From JBLFWJ01 sp047611425 (GTDB lineage Bacteria; Bacteroidota; Bacteroidia; UBA10329): a DNA stretch of 28,260 bases. Location of the stretch: NCBI GenBank assembly GCA_047611425.1, contig JBLFWJ010000023.1, positions 1-28,260 of the forward strand, in the 5' to 3' direction. Under the pieces are notes generated by a model. It worked only from the letters and a program-made list of their open reading frames with translations. It did no database searches and had not been told where the DNA came from. Shown here one piece after another: positions 1 to 7,444 of the stretch. Position numbers and translations under genes: made by a program. Numbering within the stretch: the first letter of the stretch is position 1; every line of letters starts with the position of its first letter.

Positions 1-910
1 TCCAAAGGTTAATCGAGTTGGGTTGGCTTTCATCCAATCTAATTCTACCAACGAAAACATCGTCCTTTGATTCACTGGTTACCGGCATTGGGTAAAGGTT
101 TTTGGAAGGGTTATCCACAACCGTAATTCCATCCGCGTTATTCAGTCTTGATCGAATCTCATTCAAATTAGGAACATCCTCAAACTCAATATTTACCGAT
201 TCTGAATGACCCCCTGAAAGCGGCACGCGCACAGATGTGGCAGTTAATCTCAATTCGGGAAGTTCAAGGATTTTCCGGCTTTCGTGCACCAATTTCATTT
301 CTTCTTTGGTGTAGCCGTTCTCCATAAACACATCGCAATGAGGAATACAATTCTTGTCAATTGGATGCGGGTATGCTGGATCTTCAACCGTTTTTCCTTC
401 TCGCTCAGCTTCTAGCTGTTTTACAGCTTTAACACCGGTTCCAGTTACAGATTGATAGGTGGAAACAACTACCCGCTTAATGCCGAGTAGTTCATTCAAT
501 TCCTTTAATACCATCACCAACTGAATGGTGCTGCAATTTGGATTGGCGATAATTCTGTCTTCTTCCGAAAGAAGATTTCCATTCACTTCAGGAACAACCA
601 ACTTTTTGTCAGCATCCATCCGCCAAGCCGAACTATTGTCAATGACAATTGTACCTACTGCCGCAAATTTTGGTGCCCATTGCTTTGATACATTTCCTCC
701 AGCGGAGAAAAGTGCAACATCTGGTTTTAACGAAACAACTTGAGCAACACCAAGAACTTTTACCGGTTTTCCTTTGAAGACTACCGTCTTACCAATTGAC
801 GCTTCCGACCCAACTGGAAAAAGTTCATCGACCTGAACGTTCCTTTCTTCAAGGACTTTCAGCATTACGCCTCCCACCAAACCTGTAGCACCAATTATGG
901 CAATTCTCAT
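1..910 (-). CDS. asd: Aspartate-semialdehyde dehydrogenase, 3' end cut by window
   Basis: Catalyses NADPH-dependent reduction of aspartyl phosphate to aspartate semialdehyde, the branch point to lysine/diaminopimelate, threonine and methionine. About 303 residues are visible from an ATG at 910-908; the C-terminus runs off the left edge. The N-terminus has the Rossmann nucleotide-binding motif GATGLVG (about residues 8-14). The catalytic cysteine lies in ANPNCSTIQ (about residue 127), and the substrate/catalytic region RVPLSGGHS contains the expected His. Family length is about 330 residues, so only about 30 are missing. It is divergent from the secreted protein at 996, with 85 bp between starts. 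A TACTTTTG box on the minus strand (956-949) sits 38 bases before the start. The motifs make the identification secure. Confidence 0.95.
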   Translation of the reverse strand, partial: MRIAIIGATGLVGGVMLKVLEERNVQVDELFPVGSEASIGKTVVFKGKPVKVLGVAQVVSLKPDVALFSAGGNVSKQWAPKFAAVGTIVIDNSSAWRMDADKKLVVPEVNGNLLSEEDRIIANPNCSTIQLVMVLKELNELLGIKRVVVSTYQSVTGTGVKAVKQLEAEREGKTVEDPAYPHPIDKNCIPHCDVFMENGYTKEEMKLVHESRKILELPELRLTATSVRVPLSGGHSESVNIEFEDVPNLNEIRSRLNNADGITVVDNPSKNLYPMPVTSESKDDVFVGRIRLDESQPNSINLW

Positions 911-948
911 TTCAATTTCTTGAGGGAATTGGAAGATTCCCTAGATAT

Positions 949-956
949 CAAAAGTA
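949..956 (-). promoter_or_regulatory. Candidate -7 box for asd
   Basis: Reads TACTTTTG on the minus strand, matching the Bacteroidota TAnnTTTG -7 consensus, 38 bases upstream of the asd ATG. A weaker plus-strand box, TATATTTA at 958-965, overlaps the same short divergent spacer and could serve the gene at 996. A -33 TTG at standard spacing is not clear, so this is a motif match only. Confidence 0.4.
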
Positions 957-995
957 CTATATTTACAATCTTAGAACGGCCGCAAAGCCTTGATA

Positions 996-3602
996 ATGTT
1001 AAGATTCTCGAAGTTTTTCTTATTGATTGGATTATTTGCACAACTGCCCGTTCAGGCTCAGTTTGTGGACGATTTTACGGATGGTGATTTTACTTCGAAT
1101 CCGACTTGGTCTGGTGAAGACACTAAGTTTGAGGTGAATGGATCGAACGAGCTTCATTTGAATGCTCCTGCAGTAACCGAAGATGCATACCTCAGCACAC
1201 CTAGCGGGGCCATTGAAAATGCAACTTGGGAATTTTTGGTTCGAATGGATTTTGGGCCATCTTCCAGCAATAATTCTGAGATCTATTTAGTTTCTGATCA
1301 GGCAGATGTTACGGGACCCGTAAATGGATACTTCGTAAGAATCGGTGGAGAATCTCCTGTTGCAGATGCGAAGATTACACTGCAAAGAGCCGATGCCGGA
1401 AGTGGTGATGTTATTATTTCCAGCTTAGCTGGAATGGCGGCTCAGGATTCTGTTAATATGCGCGTGAAGGTTACTCGGGATGCAATAGGAAATTGGGAGT
1501 TACAGGCAGACACCTTGGGAGGAACTGCCTATGAATCAATCGGAACTGTTTTCGATGATACATACTTCCAATCTTTCTATTTTGGGGTGAGATGTGAATA
1601 CACCAGTACGAGGGCAGACAAGTTCTTTTTCGATGATTTTAATGTGACCGGTGACCCATTTGTAGATGCGGTTGTGCCGCAATTTCAGTCGGTCTCAGCA
1701 ACATCTTCTACGACACTACAACTTCAATTTGATGAGCCGATGGATGGAACAACAGCTTCTGTTTTGACCAATTATTCAGTCAATCCAGCTGCTGGAAATT
1801 TGACCATTGCTGCGTTGAATGGAGGTGACAATACTAAAGTAGATCTCATATTCGATGCGTCATTTCAAATTGGTATCGACTATGAATTGACTGCTCAAAA
1901 TGTAGAGGATCTTGCCGGTAATTCAATTGTGAACACCTCCCATCAATTCGTGTACTTCGAAGTTGGTTCTGCAAATTATCGTGACGTGTCCATCAATGAG
2001 ATTTTCGCTGACCCTAGTCCAATAGTCGGCTTGCCGGGAGAAGAATTCATTGAATTGCACAACCGAACTACCGATCAATACATCAACGTACAAGATTGGA
2101 CACTGAGCGATGGAAGCTCCACTTCTACATTGGATAGCGTAATTATCCATCCGGGCGATTTCTACATTATTACGGCCGCAGCAAACATTCCAGCGTTCAT
2201 TTTCTACGGAAATGTGATGGGCGTTGGAAGCTTCCCTTCATTAAATAATGCTGGAGATCTTCTCGAGCTACGCGATTCAACTGGCGCCTTGATGGACGTG
2301 GTCAACTACTCAGATGAGTGGTATCAAGATGAAGAAAAGGCCAGTGGAGGATACACTTTGGAGCAGATTAATCCTTTTGCCAACTGCTCAGGGTCGGCCA
2401 ACTGGATTGGGTCGAATGCAAGCCCAGGTGGTACGCCAAACATTCAGAATTCGGTTTACGATGATACGCCAGATGTGGACGCACCTAATATCTTGGGAAT
2501 AGAAGTAATTGCTGGCGACACAATTCTGGTTGACTTTAACGAGCCACTTGATGCGGGAATCACGCTTACTGATTTATCTGTAAGTGGAGGTGTAACGGTA
2601 GCTGGATTCAATCTTATTCAGCCAGACCTTACTTCCATGCAAATCTGGTTCGATGCATTGGTTGACAGTGGTGTCACCTACACATTGACAATTACTGACT
2701 TCAGCGATTGCGAAGGAAATGCAACCTCCACCGATCAAGGCGATTTTATTTTACCATTCACCGGAATAGTTGGTGAGTTGGTGATTAATGAGATTCTCTA
2801 CAACCCAAGAACAGGAAGTGATGACTACATCGAATTGAAAAACATTTCTGATCGAGTAATCGATCTTCAGGGCTGGTACTTAGCCGATTTTGATGATGAT
2901 ACGATTGGTGCCATCGTACCAATTTCATGGGCACATTTTGCGCTTGAACCAAACGGAATTATCGCCTTGACTGAAGATTCCATGAACGTGAAGATGGAGT
3001 ACATTACCCATGGAATTGGTCGATTCCTAGAAACGGATATTCCAAGTATGAGTAATGATTCAGGAACAGTGTTTCTGATCAGCCCAACGTTGGAAGTGGC
3101 CGAGCAGTTCTCCTACAACGATGACATGCACTTCGCTTTGCTCGATGCAGATGGTGTTTCATTGGAGCGAATAGCAACCGACCGTCCGGTTGACGATCCA
3201 ACAAATTGGCATTCTGCGGCAGCAACAATCGGGTTCGGTACGCCCGGACTGGAGAACTCCCAGTATTACCCAACAAACGTAAACGCAGGTACTGTGACAA
3301 CGGACCCTGAGATTTTCTCACCAGATTATGACGGGTATAATGATGTGGTCAACATCAGCTATCAATTTGAGGAAATAGGAAACCTTGCTACCATCACTAT
3401 TTACGATCCGCGGGGTAGAGTGGTGAAAAGATTGGTTGAGAATCACTTGCTCAATGCGGAAGGCACCATCTCTTGGGATGGTGAAACCGAGGATGGCTCA
3501 AAAGCCAGAATTGGGATGTACCTCATTCACTTTGAGGTATTCAATGCCAATGGCAAAACGGCCGACCACAAGTTGAGTACGATTGTGGTAGGTAGGCTTT
3601 AG
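996..3602 (+). CDS. Secreted lamin-tail-domain protein with gliding-motility-type C-terminus
   Basis: 868 residues from ATG 996; a TTG six bases earlier is less likely. Residues 1-22 are a Sec signal peptide (hydrophobic FFLLIGLFAQLPVQA, then Q). Next is a beta-rich, LamG-like region (about 25-220), a bacterial Ig-like/SbsA-like segment (VPQFQSVSATSSTTLQL), and a first lamin-tail domain (SINEIFADP...EEFIELHN, about 335-450). A second Ig-like segment is followed by a second lamin-tail domain (ELVINEILYNP...DYIELKNIS, about 595-720). The last 80 residues (IYDPRGRVVKRL...GTISWDG...GMYLIHFEV) resemble FlgD-Ig/CHU_C-type tails of T9SS substrates. Lamin-tail domains in bacterial exported proteins often accompany nucleases or adhesins, but no catalytic motif is visible, so a surface or adhesive role is inferred. 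Confidence 0.85.
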   Translation: MLRFSKFFLLIGLFAQLPVQAQFVDDFTDGDFTSNPTWSGEDTKFEVNGSNELHLNAPAVTEDAYLSTPSGAIENATWEFLVRMDFGPSSSNNSEIYLVSDQADVTGPVNGYFVRIGGESPVADAKITLQRADAGSGDVIISSLAGMAAQDSVNMRVKVTRDAIGNWELQADTLGGTAYESIGTVFDDTYFQSFYFGVRCEYTSTRADKFFFDDFNVTGDPFVDAVVPQFQSVSATSSTTLQLQFDEPMDGTTASVLTNYSVNPAAGNLTIAALNGGDNTKVDLIFDASFQIGIDYELTAQNVEDLAGNSIVNTSHQFVYFEVGSANYRDVSINEIFADPSPIVGLPGEEFIELHNRTTDQYINVQDWTLSDGSSTSTLDSVIIHPGDFYIITAAANIPAFIFYGNVMGVGSFPSLNNAGDLLELRDSTGALMDVVNYSDEWYQDEEKASGGYTLEQINPFANCSGSANWIGSNASPGGTPNIQNSVYDDTPDVDAPNILGIEVIAGDTILVDFNEPLDAGITLTDLSVSGGVTVAGFNLIQPDLTSMQIWFDALVDSGVTYTLTITDFSDCEGNATSTDQGDFILPFTGIVGELVINEILYNPRTGSDDYIELKNISDRVIDLQGWYLADFDDDTIGAIVPISWAHFALEPNGIIALTEDSMNVKMEYITHGIGRFLETDIPSMSNDSGTVFLISPTLEVAEQFSYNDDMHFALLDADGVSLERIATDRPVDDPTNWHSAAATIGFGTPGLENSQYYPTNVNAGTVTTDPEIFSPDYDGYNDVVNISYQFEEIGNLATITIYDPRGRVVKRLVENHLLNAEGTISWDGETEDGSKARIGMYLIHFEVFNANGKTADHKLSTIVVGRL

Positions 3603-3605
3603 CAT

Positions 3606-4430
3606 TTGTTTTTAATATTGTGTTATGGTCAGCATGATTCGGATTACGAAGCGCTAGAAGCAAACTTGGTGCTTCGCTGTTGTCCATCGGTGAGTATCGT
3701 GACTCAATCAGATATTCCATGTTTTGGATTTTGTGATGCATCTTCAAGTGTAATGGCTTTGTCAGAGGTTCCGTATAATTTTACGTGGCTAAACTCATCA
3801 GGATCAGTAATACAAATAGATCCAACTGTTCTTACCAGCTTCAGTTCTCAACTTTGCGCTGGCCAGTATTCAGTACTGTACGAGGATACTTCGGGGTTTT
3901 GCCCTGGTGAGATTGCCATGACAATTCATGAGGCACCACCAATTGAAGTAATGGTTGATAGTGTGATAGAGGCTTCATTAGGGATGACTGACGGATCAAT
4001 TCATATTTCTGTCTCAGGCGGAACTCCAGAATTTACTTACGATATTGGAAATGGTGAACAATTGTCAGGCAGTTTCTGGAATCTTGGTGCAGGCACATTT
4101 ACAATTACATTAACTGATGCGCATGGCTGTCAGGAAGATACAGTGATAATCGTTCTTTCTGGGCCGGTCAGCTCCAAAACGAGTCTTGAGTATAATGGTC
4201 ATTGGCGGATTTACCCGAATCCTGCCAATTCTGAAATCCACCTAAACCTATTCGATACGGAGGGTATCAATTTCAGATTGATAGATGCACAAGGCAAGGT
4301 GATTTTGGATGAGCTGATTTCAGATGACCAACAAATTTTCAATGTTACCGATATTGCTTCAGGGGTGTATACTGCTTTAATTCAAAGGAAGAATCAAGGC
4401 ACTTTCCGTAAGAGGCTAGTGATTCATTGA
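3606..4430 (+). CDS. SprB-repeat protein with T9SS type A sorting domain; abnormal 5' end
   Basis: About 274 codons in the same frame as the preceding gene, separated from it only by TAG and one CAT codon. The only upstream start is TTG at 3606; the first in-frame ATG is at 3753. The N-terminus FLILCYGQHDSD looks like the last part of a signal peptide with a cut-short hydrophobic core. A cysteine-rich region (about 20-110) follows, then one SprB-type repeat (GSIHISVSGGTPEFTYDI...TLTDAHGCQED, about 125-185). The C-terminus WRIYPNPANSEIHLNL to the RKRLVIH end is a classic type A (Por_Secre_tail) sorting domain. Such a tail needs Sec export first, so either TTG start and coupling work here or the 5' end has been lost. 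It could be a truncated gene. Confidence 0.65.
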   Translation: MFLILCYGQHDSDYEALEANLVLRCCPSVSIVTQSDIPCFGFCDASSSVMALSEVPYNFTWLNSSGSVIQIDPTVLTSFSSQLCAGQYSVLYEDTSGFCPGEIAMTIHEAPPIEVMVDSVIEASLGMTDGSIHISVSGGTPEFTYDIGNGEQLSGSFWNLGAGTFTITLTDAHGCQEDTVIIVLSGPVSSKTSLEYNGHWRIYPNPANSEIHLNLFDTEGINFRLIDAQGKVILDELISDDQQIFNVTDIASGVYTALIQRKNQGTFRKRLVIH

Positions 4431-4446
4431 AATCTATCATTAAGTC

Positions 4447-4520
4447 TTCGACTTCGTTCAGCTGGCAACCGAAAAGGCGTTCAGCCCAATTATTCACTGG
4501 TCACCCTTCGCTATTCACTT
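4447..4520 (-). repeat. Dispersed-repeat-like 3' tail after PhoH
   Basis: Read in the PhoH direction, sequence directly after its stop codon contains AAGTGAATAGCGAAGGGTGA, like the GTGAATAGTGAA tract after the M43 protease stop (12742-12780). It continues to TGAACGAAGTCGAA (4460-4447), a close match to TGAGCGGAGTCGAA at 6160-6173. Shared short motifs in two otherwise unrelated places suggest a dispersed intergenic element; function unknown. Confidence 0.4.
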
Positions 4521-5855
4521 TTACAAAAGCTCATTCGCCAAGTTGGCCAACTCGCTCCGTTCACCTTTCTCCAGTGTGATGTGGGCGTAAAGTCGATTGC
4601 CTTTTAGCTTCTCGATTAGGTACGACATACCGTTACTTTCAGAATCTAAGTAAGGTGTATCAATCTGGAAGATATCTCCCGTGAACACAATCTTGGTTCC
4701 CTCTCCAGCACGTGTGATGATCGTCTTTACTTCGTGCGGAGTAAGGTTCTGTGCCTCGTCTACAATAAAGAAGATGTTGCTCAAACTTCGCCCACGGATA
4801 TAGGCCAAAGGAGTAATCATCAGCTTTTCAGAATCAACCATTTGCTGGATCTGCTTGTGCTCCTTTCCGTTTTCCGAAAACTGACTTTGGATGAACTTCA
4901 AGTTATCCCAAAGCGGCTCCATGTATGGGTTGATCTTGCTTTTAATATCGCCTGGCAAGTAGCCAATGTCTTTGTTGCTCAACGGCACAATTGGTCGGGC
5001 TAAGAAAATTTGACGAAACTCTTTCTTCTGCTGAAGTGCAGCAGCCAAAGCGATTAGCGTTTTTCCTGTTCCAGCTACACCTTGTAGCGTGATCAATTTA
5101 ATCTCAGGATCCAAAAGTGCGTGCAGGGCAAAAACCTGCTCTGCATTCAACGGACGAATGCCAAACGCAGTCTTCTTCTCCAACCGATCTATCATCTTGG
5201 TGGCCGGATTGAAATACCCTAAAGCCGACTTCTTTCCATTCTTAAGAATGTAATAGTGGTTGTCGTAAGCCTCATCAATGCCCAAATGATCTAACGAGCA
5301 ATGGCCATCCTCATAAAACTTGTTGATTATCGGTGCGGTAATTCCTTCCTGAGTCGTGTTGCCTTTATAAATCCCCTCAAGATCCTTGATTTTACCCGTC
5401 TCAAAATCCTCGGCATTCAGGTCCAGCGAAAGTGCTTTTAAACGAAGGTTGATGTCCTTCGAAACCAACGTTACCCTTTTTTCGGGGTGCTCTTTTTTAA
5501 GACCCAACGCAGCATTCAGAATCTTATGATCGGCTTTTCGTTCACCAAAAACCTTGTCGGCATCAACGGCCCCGTTGCCGTTCATGATGACCTTGAAGCT
5601 TCCATGATTGTCACCCTTTATAGGAATCCACTGCTGAAGTGTTCGTCCGCCAGCCATTTCATCCATCATTCGAATGAACTGACGCGCGGAGAAATTCTTC
5701 ACATCGTTGCCCTTTTTAAAGTTGTCCAGTTCCTCTAGAACTGTGATCGGAATCGCCACATCGTGCTCGCCAAACTGGCTCATCGCATTGTGGTCGTAAA
5801 TAATTACGGAAGTGTCTAGTACAAAGATCTTCCCCTCGGTCTTTTTCTTGGCCAT
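4521..5855 (-). CDS. PIN-PhoH family ATPase (PhoH2-like)
   Basis: 444 residues from ATG 5855. The N-terminal PIN domain (about 8-145) shows the acidic residues expected of a PIN RNase: D14 in FVLDTSVII, E41/E42 in LEELD, D109 in KADHKIL and D133 in SKDINLR. The C-terminal PhoH ATPase (about 235-444) has Walker A GVAGTGKT (259-266), Walker B FFIVDEAQN (362-370) and FTGDIFQID. Fused PIN-PhoH proteins (YlaK/PhoH2) are studied in mycobacteria as RNA helicase/RNases, so RNA processing is the likely role here. It is a cytoplasmic protein with no signal. The gene is monocistronic and converges on the T9SS gene ending at 4430. A TATCTTTC box lies 24 bases upstream. Confidence 0.93.
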   Translation of the reverse strand: MAKKKTEGKIFVLDTSVIIYDHNAMSQFGEHDVAIPITVLEELDNFKKGNDVKNFSARQFIRMMDEMAGGRTLQQWIPIKGDNHGSFKVIMNGNGAVDADKVFGERKADHKILNAALGLKKEHPEKRVTLVSKDINLRLKALSLDLNAEDFETGKIKDLEGIYKGNTTQEGITAPIINKFYEDGHCSLDHLGIDEAYDNHYYILKNGKKSALGYFNPATKMIDRLEKKTAFGIRPLNAEQVFALHALLDPEIKLITLQGVAGTGKTLIALAAALQQKKEFRQIFLARPIVPLSNKDIGYLPGDIKSKINPYMEPLWDNLKFIQSQFSENGKEHKQIQQMVDSEKLMITPLAYIRGRSLSNIFFIVDEAQNLTPHEVKTIITRAGEGTKIVFTGDIFQIDTPYLDSESNGMSYLIEKLKGNRLYAHITLEKGERSELANLANELL

Positions 5856-5860
5856 GCAGG

Positions 5861-5897
5861 CTTCATGATTTTGCCTTAGAAAGATAGCTTCATGAAG
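5861..5897 (-). promoter_or_regulatory. Candidate PhoH promoter with repeated CTTCATGA
   Basis: On the minus strand TATCTTTC (5886-5879) is close to the TAnnTTTG -7 box, with a TTG 22 bases upstream (within usual Bacteroidota spacing). CTTCATGAAG, a 10-bp perfect palindrome, occupies 5888-5897 immediately upstream of the -7 box, and CTTCATGA recurs at 5861-5868. The arrangement would suit an operator, but no regulator is identified. Confidence 0.35.
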
Positions 5898-6027
5898 TCC
5901 GTTCGCGCCAATGGGCGTTTGGATTTATCAACATTCACACGGTTTATTAACCTATTGATAATGAGGCCGATCAATGGCCGAAATGGACTTTATCCATAGT
6001 CCAGTTTTGCATTACAAGTTTTAATTC

Positions 6028-6259
6028 TTTGGGCGTTCCCCTTACTATGTTCCCTTCGAAAGACTGCTTGGTGTCACCCAGAGGCTGTCCAAGCGCAAGC
6101 CACCTGATTGGTTTCAAGCACGGAGTCGGGCTGTTCGCTATATCTTTTTCAGCGGACATTGAGCGGAGTCGAACCGACCGAAGGGAGCTCACGGCCGCAG
6201 GCCGTAACAAGAACGAAGTACCCAACTGAAAAAGGATGCCGCTGCCATCCCTAACGCGG
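6028..6259. repeat. Composite dispersed intergenic element
   Basis: Non-coding block between PhoH and the methyltransferase. It contains TTTGGGCGTTCCC (6028-6040), GTCGGGCT then CGCTATATCTTTTTCAG (to 6152), a 73-base insert, and CTGAAAAAGGATGCCGCTGC (6226-6245) continuing CATCCCTAACGC. CTTTTTCAG (6144-6152) and CTGAAAAAG (6226-6234) are perfect 9-bp inverted repeats enclosing the insert. The insert holds TGAGCGGAGTCGAA and a small hairpin, ACGGCC-GCA-GGCCGT (6191-6205). From memory, blocks with this motif order recur between genes in many Flavobacteriia; I cannot count copies here. Open frames across it have no recognisable protein content and look spurious. Confidence 0.55.
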
Positions 6260-6313
6260 GTTCAGTGCCAATGGTCGCGTTCACCACATGCAGAAACCAG
6301 TACTTTGCACCCA

Positions 6314-6964
6314 ATGGAAAACATCAATTCCGGACAACCAGATACCTTTTACAGCCGGCTCTTCGCAAAGCTCTACGACCCATTTATGGAAAGCATGGAG
6401 CAGAAAGTCTTGGGCAAATACCGTAAAAAGCTCTTGGCCGACCTGAGTGGAGACATCCTCGAAGTAGGCTCTGGAACTGGGGTCAATTTCAAACTCTATC
6501 CAAAAGGATGCAACGTTATTGCCTCCGAACCGTCCGAGCACATGCTCAAGTATGCCCAATTCCGTTTGGACAACGAACCGGTTATGGCAAAGGTCAAACT
6601 GGTTGTTGCCGGAGTAGGAGCTAAGAAGCTTGAATCTGAAATTCCTACCGAAGGGTTGGATGTCATTGTTTGCACCCTTGTTCTCTGCACCATTCCAGAT
6701 CCCGAATTGGCCATCGCCAAGTTTAAGGAGTGGTTGAAGCCAGATGGCAAACTCATTATTCTCGAACATGTTCATGCAAAAACTCAGCCTAGACGAGCCG
6801 TTCATTCAGTTATTAATCCACTGTGGAAACGCTTAGCCGAAGGCTGCCATCTTAATCGAGACACTGGAGAATTGCTAAGCGAAAGTGGTTTCGAACCCAT
6901 ATGGGAAAAGCAGTTCACCAAAGTGATGCCCTTCCATATCTCCATGATGAGACTGAAGCCGTAA
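6314..6964 (+). CDS. Class I SAM-dependent methyltransferase, METTL7-like
   Basis: 216 residues from ATG 6314; the open frame extends upstream to 6236, but that part overlaps the repeat element and lacks homology signs. Motif I is ILEVGSGTGVN (about 48-58), motif II region IASEPSEHMLKYA, motif IV VCTLVLCTIPDP, and then a post-motif segment KPDGKLIILEHVHA. The C-terminal NPLWKRLAEGCHLNRDT and RxxxxxGF-type segment are typical of the METTL7/UbiE-like Methyltransf_11 group, whose members methylate lipids or thiols. The substrate is not readable from sequence. There is no signal peptide or membrane helix, so it is cytoplasmic. The next gene starts 28 bases after its stop, so co-transcription is possible. 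Confidence 0.85.
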   Translation: MENINSGQPDTFYSRLFAKLYDPFMESMEQKVLGKYRKKLLADLSGDILEVGSGTGVNFKLYPKGCNVIASEPSEHMLKYAQFRLDNEPVMAKVKLVVAGVGAKKLESEIPTEGLDVIVCTLVLCTIPDPELAIAKFKEWLKPDGKLIILEHVHAKTQPRRAVHSVINPLWKRLAEGCHLNRDTGELLSESGFEPIWEKQFTKVMPFHISMMRLKP

Positions 6965-6991
6965 TTTCGGTTGACCAAAAAACCCCAAACC

Positions 6992-7444
6992 ATGAGACTC
7001 TTTCTAACCATTGCTTTCGGATTGTTTGTAGGAACCAGCATCGCTCAAGATGTATCTATGGATCAAGGCGTTGATGCCTTTTTTATGGAGGATGGATTCT
7101 ATGATAATATTGCTGACGCCAAAGTCACACCAACTGAGGTGTTTTATCTCGACCTCAGCCTTCAATCTCCTAAACTCAAATCAATTCCAGAGGAGGTTTA
7201 CAGCTTTGTCAACCTCAAGTATTTGGAAATTGGATTCAATCAGATTGGATCAATCAGCGATGATATTCTAAAGCTTACCAATCTTGAAGTACTTGGACTA
7301 AGCGGCAACAAGTACCTCACGAAAATGAACGAGAAGATTGCTGAGATGCCTGCTTTAAAAGAGATTCATCTAAAGGATACAGGATTATCTGCCGATCAAT
7401 TGAACGGGCTTAAACTTCCTGAAGGGTGCAAATTGGTTAAGTGA
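6992..7444 (+). CDS. Small secreted leucine-rich-repeat protein
   Basis: 150 residues from ATG 6992 (an upstream in-frame TTG at 6971 would put seven polar residues before the signal peptide). Residues 1-18 are a signal peptide, MRLFLTIAFGLFVGTSIA, followed by Q. Four leucine-rich-repeat-like units are visible (FYLDLSLQSPKLKSIPEEV, LKYLEIGFNQIGSISDDIL, LEVLGLSGNKYLTKMNEKI, LKEIHLKDTGLSADQLNGL). No T9SS tail or lipobox is present, so a periplasmic location is inferred. Function unknown; LRRs usually bind proteins. Its TGA abuts the opposing stop of the PKD gene, forming TGATCA. Confidence 0.8.
   Translation: MRLFLTIAFGLFVGTSIAQDVSMDQGVDAFFMEDGFYDNIADAKVTPTEVFYLDLSLQSPKLKSIPEEVYSFVNLKYLEIGFNQIGSISDDILKLTNLEVLGLSGNKYLTKMNEKIAEMPALKEIHLKDTGLSADQLNGLKLPEGCKLVK

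Noticed and set aside
5971..6229. Overlapping open frames on both strands between PhoH and the methyltransferase
   Set aside because: They lie wholly inside the repeat-like element, have no signal, motif or family resemblance, and look like by-products of its GC-rich blocks.
6281..6805. Long minus-strand frame opposite the methyltransferase
   Set aside because: Antisense shadow of a gene with clear SAM-binding motifs; no own signature.
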